Shown here: piece after piece, positions 43,246-51,402 of the stretch
How the letters are laid out: each line of letters begins with the position of its first letter
Numbering within the stretch: position 1 is the first letter of the stretch
Source of the DNA: Streptomyces collinus
GTDB lineage: Bacteria; Actinomycetota; Actinomycetes; Streptomycetales; Streptomycetaceae
Direction of reading: 5' to 3'
NCBI RefSeq assembly: GCF_031348265.1
Contig: NZ_CP133771.1
Span: 7,750,001 to 7,814,000 of the forward strand
Length of the DNA: 64,000 nucleotides
Notes under the pieces: model-generated
Database searches by the model: none
Told to the model about the DNA's origin: nothing
What the model saw: only the letters and a program-made list of their open reading frames with translations
Translations under genes and position numbers: made by a program

Positions 43246-43276
43246 TTGACCTCAACATTGCTTGAGGTTCTACGGT
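43246..43276 (+). promoter_or_regulatory. SoxR-type promoter: 19-bp spacer with SoxR box
   Basis: TTGACC (43246-43251) and TACGGT (43271-43276) are 19 bases apart, the long spacer typical of MerR/SoxR-controlled promoters. ACCTCAACATTGCTTGAGGT (43249-43268), a 7-6-7 inverted repeat, matches the CCTCAAG-N4-CTTGAGG SoxR box in its outer arms. The -10 ends seven bases before the ATG at 43284, predicting a leaderless transcript. Confidence 0.85.
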
Positions 43277-43283
43277 CGCTGCC

Positions 43284-45185
43284 ATGAGCATGGAGACCAC
43301 AGCGTGGACACAGCTGCACAACGTCATGAACGCCGAACGGGAGCACCGCCCCTTCGCCCTGGCGACCCTGCGCCGCATCGGCGCGTTCGCCCGCCCGCAC
43401 CGGCGCCGCATCGCCCTCTTCGTCCTGCTCGGGGTGGGCACCGCCCTGCTGGCCGTGGCGACCCCCGTGCTGGCCGGGTCGGTCGTGGACACGATCGTGT
43501 CGCACGGCGACGAGGGCACCGTCGTACGTCTCGCCCTGCTCATCGCGCTGATCGCGGTGGTGGAGGCGGCGCTCGGCGTCCTCGGCCGCAGGCTGTCGGC
43601 GATGCTCGGGGAGCATCTCATCCTGGATCTGCGGACCGCCGTCTTCGACCATGTGCAGCGCATGCCGGTCGCGTTCTTCACACGTACTCGTACGGGCGCC
43701 CTGGTCTCCCGGCTCAACAACGACGTCATCGGAGCCCAGCGCGCGTTCAGCAACACCCTCTCCGGAGTGGTGAGCAACCTCGTCACCCTGCTGCTGACCC
43801 TCGCGGTGATGCTCACGCTGTCCTGGCAGATCACCCTGCTGGCGCTGGTGCTGCTGCCGGTGTTCGTGATCCCGGCCCGGCGCATGGGCAGCCGGATGGC
43901 CCGGATGCAGCGCGAGGCGGCGACGCTGAACGCGGCGATGGGCACCCGCATGACCGAACGGTTCTCCGCCCCCGGGGCCACGCTGGTCAAGCTCTTCGGG
44001 CGGCCGGAGGAGGAGTCGCAGGAGTTCGCCGAGCGGGCCCGCCGGGTCGCGGACATCGGGATCCGCACGGCGACCGCGCAGGCGGCCTTCATGACCGCCC
44101 TCACCCTCGTCTCGGCCCTCGCCCTGGCCCTGGTCTACGGCCTCGGCGGCTGGTTCGCCCTGCGCGGCGCCCTGGAACCGGGCGCGGTCGTCTCGCTCGC
44201 GCTGCTCCTGACCCGGCTCTACGCGCCGCTGACGTCGCTCGCGGGGGCGCGCGTCGAGGTGATGAGCGCCCTGGTCAGCTTCGAGCGGGTCTTCGAGGTG
44301 CTCGACCTCCGGCCGCTCATCGAGGAGAAGCCGGACGCGCGCCCGGTGCCCGACGGGCCCGTGGCGGTCGAGTTCGACCGGGTCCGCTTCGGCTACCCGG
44401 CCGCCGACAAGGTCTCCCTGGCCTCCCTGGAGGAGGTCGCGTCCCTGGACAAACGGGGCGGCGACGAGGTCCTGCACGGCCTGTCCTTCCGCGCCGAACC
44501 CGGCCAGACCGTGGCGCTCGTCGGCTCCTCCGGCGCGGGCAAGTCGACCATCGCACAGCTGATGCCCCGGCTGTACGACACCGACGAGGGGGCCGTGCGC
44601 ATCGGAGGCGTCGACGTCCGCGACCTCACGGCCGGGTCGCTGCGGCAGACCCTCGGCATGGTCACCCAGGACGGCCACCTCTTCCACGACACCGTCCGCG
44701 CCAACCTCCTGCTCGCCCGCCCGGAGGCCACGGAGGACGAGCTGTGGGACGCCCTGCGCCGGGCCCGGCTCGACGACCTCGTACGGTCCCTGCCCGACGG
44801 GCTGGACACCGTGGTCGGCGAGCGCGGCTACCGCCTCTCCGGCGGCGAACGCCAGCGCATGACCATCGCCCGGCTGCTGCTGGCCCGCCAGCGCGTCGTC
44901 ATCCTCGACGAGGCCACCGCGCACCTCGACAACACCTCCGAGGCGGCCGTCCAGGAAGCCCTCACCGAAGCCCTCGAAGGCCGCACGGCCGTCGTGATCG
45001 CCCACCGCCTGTCCACCGTCCGCGCGGCGGACCAGATCCTGGTCGTCGAGGCCGGCCGGATCGTGGAACGGGGCACGCACGAGGAACTCCTGGCACTGGG
45101 GCAGCGCTACGCGGAGCTGTACCGCACCCAGTTCGCCGGACCGGCCGGCGGCACGCGGGGCGCAGCCGTGGAGGCGGCCGCCTAG
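43284..45185 (+). CDS. ABC exporter (fused permease-ATPase), probable SoxR regulon member
   Basis: The 633-residue half-transporter has six membrane segments (about 40-320) and one ATPase domain with Walker A GSSGAGKSTIAQ, signature LSGGERQRMTIARLLLA and Walker B VVILDEATAHLD. It should work as a homodimer exporting a small molecule. The SoxR box and 19-bp spacer upstream place it under redox-sensing control; in Streptomyces, SoxR responds to redox-active metabolites such as actinorhodin. I recall the S. coelicolor SoxR target SCO7008 as an ABC transporter, probably its counterpart. A linker insert before the ATPase (KVSLASLEEVASLDKRG) is longer than usual. Confidence 0.92.
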   Translation: MSMETTAWTQLHNVMNAEREHRPFALATLRRIGAFARPHRRRIALFVLLGVGTALLAVATPVLAGSVVDTIVSHGDEGTVVRLALLIALIAVVEAALGVLGRRLSAMLGEHLILDLRTAVFDHVQRMPVAFFTRTRTGALVSRLNNDVIGAQRAFSNTLSGVVSNLVTLLLTLAVMLTLSWQITLLALVLLPVFVIPARRMGSRMARMQREAATLNAAMGTRMTERFSAPGATLVKLFGRPEEESQEFAERARRVADIGIRTATAQAAFMTALTLVSALALALVYGLGGWFALRGALEPGAVVSLALLLTRLYAPLTSLAGARVEVMSALVSFERVFEVLDLRPLIEEKPDARPVPDGPVAVEFDRVRFGYPAADKVSLASLEEVASLDKRGGDEVLHGLSFRAEPGQTVALVGSSGAGKSTIAQLMPRLYDTDEGAVRIGGVDVRDLTAGSLRQTLGMVTQDGHLFHDTVRANLLLARPEATEDELWDALRRARLDDLVRSLPDGLDTVVGERGYRLSGGERQRMTIARLLLARQRVVILDEATAHLDNTSEAAVQEALTEALEGRTAVVIAHRLSTVRAADQILVVEAGRIVERGTHEELLALGQRYAELYRTQFAGPAGGTRGAAVEAAA

Positions 45186-45262
45186 CAGCGTGAACACCCG
45201 CCCGGACCTGTGCGTACTTCTGTGCAGTGCTCCCGCCGACAGCCCGCACCCGGAGAGGCGAC

Positions 45263-45754
45263 GTGTCCCAGCAGCAACCGCCCGTACGATCCACCCGCCG
45301 CAGCCCGTCCCGCGTCCACCGGCCGGGCGCCCTCGCTGCGGCCGGTGTCCTGGCCCTGCTTCCCCTCGTCACAGCGTGCGGCGGCGACAAGGACGCCGGC
45401 GGCGGCAAGGCGGCGCCGAGTGTGACGGCCGCTCCCGACGCCGGAGTCGTCGCCCCGGCCAAGGTGGAGGTGATCGCCGGGCTGACCGGCTGCAAGGCGA
45501 AGATCCGCATCGACGCCGACGAGCTGCGCCAGGGGCTGTGCCGCACCAAGAAGGCCGACTACCTCATCACCACCTTCCCCGAGGAGAAGCTCAAGGAGAC
45601 CTGGCTGGAGAGTGCGCGGGTCTACGGGGGGAAGTACCTCGTCGGCACGCGCTGGGTGGTCAGTGCCAAGCCGGCGCTGCTGGAGTCCTTCCGCGCCAAG
45701 CTCGGCGGCACGATCAGGGAGCTGCGGGGGATCGGGCCCAAGCCCACCGGGTAG
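45263..45754 (+). CDS. Small lipoprotein of unknown function
   Basis: The 163-residue precursor starts at a GTG five bases after GAGAGG, has a hydrophobic stretch (GALAAAGVLALLPLVTAC) and the lipobox VTAC, so it should be lipid-anchored outside the membrane. The mature domain has two Cys (TGCKAKI and GLCRTKK) that may pair, and GKYLVGTRWVV. No family is recognised. It lies 77 bases after the ABC exporter and about 100 bases before a sensor kinase gene, so it could be an extracytoplasmic partner of either. Confidence 0.8.
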   Translation: MSQQQPPVRSTRRSPSRVHRPGALAAAGVLALLPLVTACGGDKDAGGGKAAPSVTAAPDAGVVAPAKVEVIAGLTGCKAKIRIDADELRQGLCRTKKADYLITTFPEEKLKETWLESARVYGGKYLVGTRWVVSAKPALLESFRAKLGGTIRELRGIGPKPTG

Positions 45755-45852
45755 CGACGGCTCCCTTTCGATTTCGGCTGGTGGACGTCATGATGGTGCG
45801 GCTCGGCACATGAGCCGCCCCCATCGCGGCGGCATCGGAGATTGAGATCGTC

Positions 45853-47481
45853 GTGGTCGCCACCTTCCGCCGCCACTCGCTCGCGGGCGAGATGCTGGTG
45901 CTCCAGCTCGCCATCGTCGTGGTGGTGCTGCTGGCCGTCGCCGCGGTCTCCCTCGCCCAGTCCCAGGCCACCTTCAACCGCGTCGAGGGACGCCGGGTGA
46001 GCGCGCTCGCCGAGCAGCTGGCCGCCAACCCCCTGGTGCGCAGCCAGCTGGTGCGTCCCGCGCCGGGGGAGGCGCTCGCCCCGCTGGTACTCGCCACGCA
46101 GGCGCAGGCGGGGGTGACGTCGGTGACGGTGGCCGACGGGGCCGGGCGGATCGTCAGCTCCACGAATCCCACGGTCGTCGGCGAGCGCATGCGGCTCGGC
46201 CCGGGCACCGGCCGGGGGCGCGGCTGGTCCGGGCAGCTGACGCTGGACGGCAACCGCGAGCTGGCGGCCCAGGTGCCCGTCCTCGGAGCGACCGAGGAGA
46301 ACCTGGGCCGGATCCTGGGCACCGTGATGATCGGCGAGGCCGATCCGACGGTGTGGCAGCGGCTCAGCGGTGCCTCCTCCTACCTGCTCGCCTATCTGGG
46401 CATCGCCAGCGGACTCGGAGTGGCCGGCTCCTGGCTGCTGGCGCGGCGGGTGAAACGGCAGACCCTCGGGCTGGAGCCGGGTGAGATCGCCGGGCTCGCC
46501 GAACACCGGGAGGCGATGCTGTACGGGATCGCCGAGGGCGTGATCGCCCTGGACCCGCAGCACCGGCTCACCCTCGTCAACGACATGGGACGCCGCCTGC
46601 TCGACCTGCCCGAGGACTGCGTCGGCCAGAGCCTCACGGGCCTCGGCATCGAGGGGCGGCTGCGCGACGTGCTGTCCGGCACGGCCGCCGGCGAGCGTGA
46701 CGAGGTCGTCGTCCGCCACGGCCGGGTCCTGGTGATGAACCGGATGACCGTCACCAAGGACGGGCGGTCCCTCGGCTCGGTCACCACCCTGCGCGACCGC
46801 ACCGAACTGGCCCGGCTGGAGCGGGAGATCGGCTCCTTCCGCAGCTCCTCTGAGCTGCTGCGCGCGCAGGCGCACGAGTTCGCCAACCAGCTGCACACCA
46901 TCTCCGGGCTGATCCAGATCGGCGAGCAGGACGAAGTCGTCAGCTACATCCGCGCGTTGAGCCGGCACCGCCAGTCCCTGGACGTCACCCTCAGCCGCCG
47001 TGTCCGGGACACCGCGGTGGCCGCGCTGCTGATGGCGAAGGCGTCCCTGGCGGCGGAACGGAAGGTCAGCCTGCGGATCTCGGACGACACCGCGCTGGAG
47101 CGCCTCGCCCCGGAGGACGCCGCCGACGTGGCGACCGTGGTGGGCAACCTCGTGGACAACGCCGTCGACGCAGCCGCCGCCCGCGACGACGCCTGGGTGG
47201 AGGTGGCGCTGCGGCAGGACGCCTCCAGCGTGGAGATCGCGGTCCGTGACTCCGGGCCGGGCGTGGCTCCCGAACTGGCCCACGAGGTCTTCTCCCACGG
47301 CTTCACCACCAAGGCCGCGCGGGAGGGTGAGCGCGGCATCGGACTGGCCCTGACCAAGCTGGTCTGCGAACGGCACGGGGGAGAGATCTCGGTGGCCAAC
47401 ACCCCCGAGGGGGCCGTGTTCACCGCACGCATGACCGTCAGCCACCTCCCGGGCACGGTGGCGGAAGGAGCGGCCCGATGA
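45853..47481 (+). CDS. CitA/DcuS-type sensor histidine kinase
   Basis: The 542-residue protein has two membrane helices (about 14-35 and 178-195) flanking an extracytoplasmic PDC/PAS-like domain. A cytoplasmic PAS domain follows (EGVIALDPQHRLTLVN). The phosphoacceptor box is LRAQAHEFANQLHTISGL with the His before Glu, and the ATPase region has NLVDNAVDA, DSGPGVAPEL and GIGLALTK. This is the CitA/DcuS family, which senses carboxylates. The start is GTG; its ribosome site is weak. It overlaps the response regulator gene by four bases (ATGA). Confidence 0.93.
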   Translation: MVATFRRHSLAGEMLVLQLAIVVVVLLAVAAVSLAQSQATFNRVEGRRVSALAEQLAANPLVRSQLVRPAPGEALAPLVLATQAQAGVTSVTVADGAGRIVSSTNPTVVGERMRLGPGTGRGRGWSGQLTLDGNRELAAQVPVLGATEENLGRILGTVMIGEADPTVWQRLSGASSYLLAYLGIASGLGVAGSWLLARRVKRQTLGLEPGEIAGLAEHREAMLYGIAEGVIALDPQHRLTLVNDMGRRLLDLPEDCVGQSLTGLGIEGRLRDVLSGTAAGERDEVVVRHGRVLVMNRMTVTKDGRSLGSVTTLRDRTELARLEREIGSFRSSSELLRAQAHEFANQLHTISGLIQIGEQDEVVSYIRALSRHRQSLDVTLSRRVRDTAVAALLMAKASLAAERKVSLRISDDTALERLAPEDAADVATVVGNLVDNAVDAAAARDDAWVEVALRQDASSVEIAVRDSGPGVAPELAHEVFSHGFTTKAAREGERGIGLALTKLVCERHGGEISVANTPEGAVFTARMTVSHLPGTVAEGAAR

Positions 47482-48179
47482 CCGCGGCAAGCGACAAGGC
47501 GGACGCGATCGACGTCCTCGTGGTCGACGACGACTTCATGGTGGCCAGGGTCCACCGCGCGTTCGTCGAACGCGTCGAGCCGTTCCGCGTCGTCGGTACG
47601 GCCCACACGGGCGGACAGGCCATCGAGGCGGCCGACGAACTGCGCCCCGATCTCATCCTGCTCGACCTGTACCTGCCCGACCTCTTCGGACTCGACGTCA
47701 TCCCCCGGCTGCGCACCGCCGGCCACGACTGCGACGTCATGGTCATCAGTGCGGCGACGGAGGCCGACACCGTACGCGGCGCGGTCCGGCGCGGTGTGGT
47801 CGACTACCTCCTCAAGCCCTTCGACTTCGAGGATCTGCGCCTGCGTCTGGAGCGCTACGCCGCCCAGCGGGGCCGGCTGCTCACCACGGTGGTCCGCGGC
47901 CAGGCCGACGTGGACCGGGTCCTGGCCGGTGCCTTCGCCCCCGCCCCGGCGTCCACCCTGCCCAAGGGCATGAGCGTGGAGACCGCAGGGCTCGTGGAGC
48001 GGGCCCTGCGCGCTGCGGACGGCACGCTGTCCGCGACCGAGTGCGCCGCCCTCACCGGAGTGTCCCGGGTCAGCGCCCGCCGCTACCTGGAGTACTTCCA
48101 CGGCACGGGCAGCGCGGAGGTGTCCCTGCGCTACGGCGCCGCCGGCCGGCCCGAACGGCGCTACGGCTGGCGGGCCTGA
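47478..48179 (+). CDS. CitB/DcuR-type response regulator
   Basis: The 233-residue protein has a receiver domain: VLVVDDDFMVARVHRAFV with the acidic pocket, the phosphoacceptor Asp in LILLDLYLPD, the Ser/Thr switch ISAATEAD and the Lys in YLLKPFDFEDL. A C-terminal helix-turn-helix of the CitB type (SATECAALTGVSRVSARRY) follows. It is translationally coupled to the kinase gene and probably activates a carboxylate transport or catabolism gene located elsewhere. Its end overlaps the convergent MarR gene by 19 bases. Confidence 0.93.
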   Translation: MTAASDKADAIDVLVVDDDFMVARVHRAFVERVEPFRVVGTAHTGGQAIEAADELRPDLILLDLYLPDLFGLDVIPRLRTAGHDCDVMVISAATEADTVRGAVRRGVVDYLLKPFDFEDLRLRLERYAAQRGRLLTTVVRGQADVDRVLAGAFAPAPASTLPKGMSVETAGLVERALRAADGTLSATECAALTGVSRVSARRYLEYFHGTGSAEVSLRYGAAGRPERRYGWRA

Positions 48180-48640
48180 GCCGCCGGCCGGAAGCCTGCC
48201 GAGGGACCGGTGTCCTCGTGGTGGGCGTGCACGCGCCGCAGCAGGGAGGCGAGTTGCTCCCGTTCCGCCTCGCTCAGCGGCGTCAGGAGGTCGTCGTCCG
48301 CGGACGCGATGTCGGCGCTGAGATGGTCGAGGGCGAGTCTGCCCTCCGGGGTGATGAGGACATCGACGCGGCGGCGGTCGGCCAGGCTGCGGACGCATGT
48401 GACCTGCCCCGCGTCGGCCAGGTCCTTCACGATCTTCGCGAGGTCGCTGGCGTTCATGTCCAGCCGGGCGGCCAGCACGCCCTTGGGCTGCGGACCGAGG
48501 TCGGCGACCAGGGTCAGGACGGTCAGATGCCACAGCCGCAGCCCTCGGGCGGTGAGCTTCTCCGACAGGGTGCGGCGGGCGGCCTTTCCCGTCGCGTACA
48601 TCAGGTACGCGCTGAGGTTCAGCACGCTGGGCGGGGTCAT
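48161..48640 (-). CDS. MarR-family transcriptional regulator
   Basis: The 159-residue protein has the winged-helix of MarR: LTLVADLGPQPKGVLAARLD, then MNASDLAKIVKDLADAGQV and the wing RSLADRRRVDVLITPEG. The start at 48640 has no ribosome site but has TAACGT six bases upstream, so the mRNA may be leaderless. It overlaps the response regulator gene by 19 bases in convergent orientation, an unusually deep overlap. Target genes are not evident; no divergent efflux gene is present. Confidence 0.9.
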   Translation of the reverse strand: MTPPSVLNLSAYLMYATGKAARRTLSEKLTARGLRLWHLTVLTLVADLGPQPKGVLAARLDMNASDLAKIVKDLADAGQVTCVRSLADRRRVDVLITPEGRLALDHLSADIASADDDLLTPLSEAEREQLASLLRRVHAHHEDTGPSAGFRPAAQARQP

Positions 48641-48646
48641 GCGTGA

Positions 48647-48676
48647 ACGTTAGCCCGGCTGTGCCCTTCCTGTGAA
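48647..48676 (-). promoter_or_regulatory. Probable promoter of the MarR gene, leaderless type
   Basis: On the minus strand, TTCACA (48676-48671) and TAACGT (48652-48647) are 18 bases apart. The -10 ends six bases before the ATG at 48640. Two matched boxes and the lack of a ribosome site support a leaderless transcript. Confidence 0.5.
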
Positions 48677-48727
48677 CGCCGTCCGCAAACAGGTCACTTG
48701 GAGGATTCAGGGGCGTCGAACGCGACC

Positions 48728-48794
48728 GTCGCCGCGCGGACCCGTGCCGCGCGGCGACGATGCCGGCCGGCCCCGGGACCGTACCGGGGCCGGC
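48728..48794 (-). terminator. Two tandem terminators after cchA
   Basis: Read from cchA, the first stem is GCCGGCCCCGG/CCGGGGCCGGC (48766-48794, 11 bp, 7-base loop). The second is GTCGCCGCGCGG/CCGCGCGGCGAC (48728-48758, 12 bp, 7-base loop). Both stems are perfect. They should end the cchA transcript. Confidence 0.88.
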
Positions 48795-48797
48795 ACG

Positions 48798-49745
48798 TCA
48801 GGGGCGGGTGGTGAGGTAGCCGCCCATGGAGGTGAAGTACTCGGCGGCGGGCAGCTCCCGGCCGTCCTCGGTGCGGACGCGCGTGATGGCCAGGCCGTGG
48901 TTGCGGCCCGTCCGGGCGTCGGCGCCGGCGACGATCACCACGCCCTCGCCCTCGCGGTAGAAGATGCGGCCGGGCGTGCCGCCGTAGCGGCCCTCGGACA
49001 CGAACGAGGCCAGGACGTCGAGCCGCTTGCCCTTGTGGAAGGTGTAGGCGCTGGGGTACGGCTCGGACTGGGCGCGCACCAGGCGCTCCAGGTCCTCGGC
49101 CGGCCAGCTCCAGTCGATGCGGCTGTCGTCGTCGGCGCGCTTGTGGAAGAAGGACGCCTGGGAGCGGTCCTGCTTGGTGAACTCGGTCTGCCCGGCGGCG
49201 ATCAGGCCGAGCGCGCCGATGGTGACCGGGGCGATGAGGTCGACGGTCTTGTGGAAGAGGTCGGTCGCGGTGTCCGTCGGGCCGACCGGCACGGCCTCCT
49301 GCCGGACGATGTCGCCGGCGTCGAGCTCGTCGTTCATCATGTGGGCGGTGACGCCCACTTCGGGCTCGCCGTTGATGAGCGCCCAGATCAGCGGGGAGAA
49401 CCCGGCGTACTTCGGCAGCAGCGAGTCGTGCACGTTCAGCGTTCCCCGGCGCGGCAGGCCGAAGATGCGCGGGGGGATCCACGTACGCCAGTTGTTGGCC
49501 ACGATGATGTCCGGGTCGGCCTCCTTGAGGCGCTCGAACAGCTCGTCGTCGTCCGGGCGGTTGCGGATCAGCACCGGGACGCCGTGCTCCTCGGCGAGGT
49601 CCGCGACGGAGTCGCTCCAGATCTTCTCGTAGGCGTGCTCGCTCTTGGGGTGGGTCACGACCAGCACCACGTCGTGCTCGGACTCCAGGAGGGCTTGCAG
49701 GGTGCGGTGCCCCCAGGTCTGGTAACCGAACATGACGACCCGCAT
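48798..49745 (-). CDS. cchA: CchA: formyltransferase for N5-hydroxyornithine
   Basis: The 315-residue protein is a methionyl-tRNA formyltransferase-like enzyme: VVMFGYQTWGHRTLQAL, VANNWRTWIPP, GTLNVHDSLLPKYAGFSPL with the catalytic Asn/His/Asp set, and VTAHMMNDELDAGDIV. It should transfer a formyl group from 10-formyl-tetrahydrofolate to N5-hydroxyornithine for coelichelin assembly. GAGGAGG lies six to seven bases before the ATG. It is divergent from cchB across a spacer with two iron boxes, so it is made under iron limitation. A genuine Fmt is excluded by context and by the YQTWGH start. Confidence 0.93.
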   Translation of the reverse strand: MRVVMFGYQTWGHRTLQALLESEHDVVLVVTHPKSEHAYEKIWSDSVADLAEEHGVPVLIRNRPDDDELFERLKEADPDIIVANNWRTWIPPRIFGLPRRGTLNVHDSLLPKYAGFSPLIWALINGEPEVGVTAHMMNDELDAGDIVRQEAVPVGPTDTATDLFHKTVDLIAPVTIGALGLIAAGQTEFTKQDRSQASFFHKRADDDSRIDWSWPAEDLERLVRAQSEPYPSAYTFHKGKRLDVLASFVSEGRYGGTPGRIFYREGEGVVIVAGADARTGRNHGLAITRVRTEDGRELPAAEYFTSMGGYLTTRP

Positions 49746-49783
49746 GGGGTTCCTCCTCAGAGCAAGGTGTTGGCCGACGCCAG

Positions 49784-49802
49784 TAAAGCAAGGCTTACCT
49801 TA
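49784..49802. promoter_or_regulatory. Iron box upstream of cchA
   Basis: TAAAGCAAGGCTTACCTTA matches 13 of 19 positions of the palindromic iron-box pattern TTAGGTTAGSCTAACCTAA bound by DmdR/IdeR repressors. It lies 38 bases before cchA. Confidence 0.7.
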
Positions 49803-49887
49803 GTCCGCAACGGGTGGGCGTTCCGCCGCAGTTGAGAGGCCCTGCACGTCCGGCCGTCCGTTTTGCCCTGTCGACACCCTCCCGGGT

Positions 49888-49906
49888 TTAGCTTAGGCTC
49901 ACCTAA
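49888..49906. promoter_or_regulatory. Iron box upstream of cchB
   Basis: TTAGCTTAGGCTCACCTAA matches 17 of 19 positions of the same pattern. It lies 86 bases before the cchB start, probably over its promoter. Confidence 0.9.
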
Positions 49907-49992
49907 GTTCCTTGGGGTGCTGCTCCGTCTGCATGCCCATCTCTCGTTCTCTCCACACCTGACACGCGGCTGCCCCGCACGATGGGAGTGAC

Positions 49993-51351
49993 ATGTCGCA
50001 GGTTCTTCCTGATGACGCATCACCGGTTCATGACCTGATCGGTATCGGCTTCGGGCCGTCCAATGTGGCCATGGCGATCGCGCTCCGCGAGCACAACACC
50101 CGCGTCGGCAGGCAGGAGGCGATCACCGCTCACTTCTTCGAGCAGCAGCCCCGCTTCGGCTGGCACCGCGGCATGCTCATCGACGACGCCACCATGCAGG
50201 TCTCCTTCCTCAAGGACCTGGTGACGCTGCGGAACCCGGCCAGCGAGTACAGCTTCCTCTGCTACCTGCAGAGCAAGGGCCGGTTGATCGACTTCATCAA
50301 CCACAAGAACCTGTTCCCGCTGCGCGTGGAGTTCCACGACTACTTCGAGTGGGCCGCGTCCCAGGTCGACGACATGGTCTCCTACGGCCACGAGGTCGTC
50401 GGGGTCGCGCCCGTGACCCGGGACGGCGTCGTGGAGCACCTGGAGGTGACCGTCCGCTCGGGCGGCGGCCTGGAGGTCCACCGGGCCCGCAACCTCGTCA
50501 TCGGCACCGGCCTGCGCCCCCTCATGCCCGAGGGTGTGGAGCGCGGCGAACGCGTCTGGCACAACTCCGAACTCCTCGCACGTGTCGACGAGTTGGAGGG
50601 CACCTCGCCGTCCCGGTTCGTCGTCGTGGGGGCCGGCCAGAGCGCCGCCGAGAACGTCGCCTACCTGCACCGCCGCTTCCCCGGGGCCGAGGTCTGCGCC
50701 GTCTTCTCCCGCTACGGCTACAGCCCCGCCGACGACAGCAGCTTCGCCAACCGGATCTTCGACCCCCAGGCCGTCGACGAGTACTTCGCGGCGCCCGAGG
50801 ACGTCAAGCGCCGTCTGATGGACTACCACGGCAACACCAACTACTCCGTGGTGGACATCGACCTGATCGACGACCTCTACCGGCAGTCGTACCAGGAGAA
50901 GGTCCTCGGCACCGAACGCCTGCGCTTCCTCAACGTCTCCCGCCTCACCGCCGTCAAGGAGACCCCCACCAGCGCCCTGGCGACCGTGAAGTCCCTCGTC
51001 ACCGGCGAGGAGACCGACCTCGACGCCGACGTCGTCGTGTTCGCCACCGGCTACAGCCCCGCCGACCCGACCGGTCTGCTCGGCGAGGTCGCCGACCGCT
51101 GCGTCCGCGACGAGGAGGGCCGCGTCCGCGTCGAGCGCGACTGGCGCATCGCGACCGACCCGGCCCTGCGCTGCGGTATCTACCTGCAGGGCGGCACGGA
51201 GCACACGCACGGCATCACCTCGTCCCTGCTGTCCAACACGGCCATCAGGGTGGGCGAGATCCTGGACTCGCTCCTCGGACGCGGCTCCGCTTCCGCCGCC
51301 GGCGAGGCCCGCACGCTCGCCGACGGCACGGGCAGCACGGCCCGTCAGTAA
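49993..51351 (+). CDS. cchB: CchB: L-ornithine N5-monooxygenase
   Basis: The 452-residue flavoenzyme has the FAD site LIGIGFGPSNVAMAIAL, the NADPH site FVVVGAGQSAAENVAYLH, and the late family motif VVFATGYSPADP. LKDLVTLRNPASEYSFLCYL is the ornithine/lysine hydroxylase substrate region. It makes N5-hydroxyornithine, the first step of the siderophore. The ATG has GGGAGTG five bases before it. It begins the forward transcription unit of the cluster and is 51 bases ahead of cchC. Confidence 0.95.
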   Translation: MSQVLPDDASPVHDLIGIGFGPSNVAMAIALREHNTRVGRQEAITAHFFEQQPRFGWHRGMLIDDATMQVSFLKDLVTLRNPASEYSFLCYLQSKGRLIDFINHKNLFPLRVEFHDYFEWAASQVDDMVSYGHEVVGVAPVTRDGVVEHLEVTVRSGGGLEVHRARNLVIGTGLRPLMPEGVERGERVWHNSELLARVDELEGTSPSRFVVVGAGQSAAENVAYLHRRFPGAEVCAVFSRYGYSPADDSSFANRIFDPQAVDEYFAAPEDVKRRLMDYHGNTNYSVVDIDLIDDLYRQSYQEKVLGTERLRFLNVSRLTAVKETPTSALATVKSLVTGEETDLDADVVVFATGYSPADPTGLLGEVADRCVRDEEGRVRVERDWRIATDPALRCGIYLQGGTEHTHGITSSLLSNTAIRVGEILDSLLGRGSASAAGEARTLADGTGSTARQ

Positions 51352-51402
51352 GCACCGCGCTCGATCAACTCACCGCCGGCGCAAGGGATAACGTACGTCC
51401 AC

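Noticed and set aside
42090..45197. 1035-codon minus-strand open frame
   Set aside because: Only the part from 43166 down has YbhN motifs; the rest is antisense to the SoxR-controlled ABC exporter.
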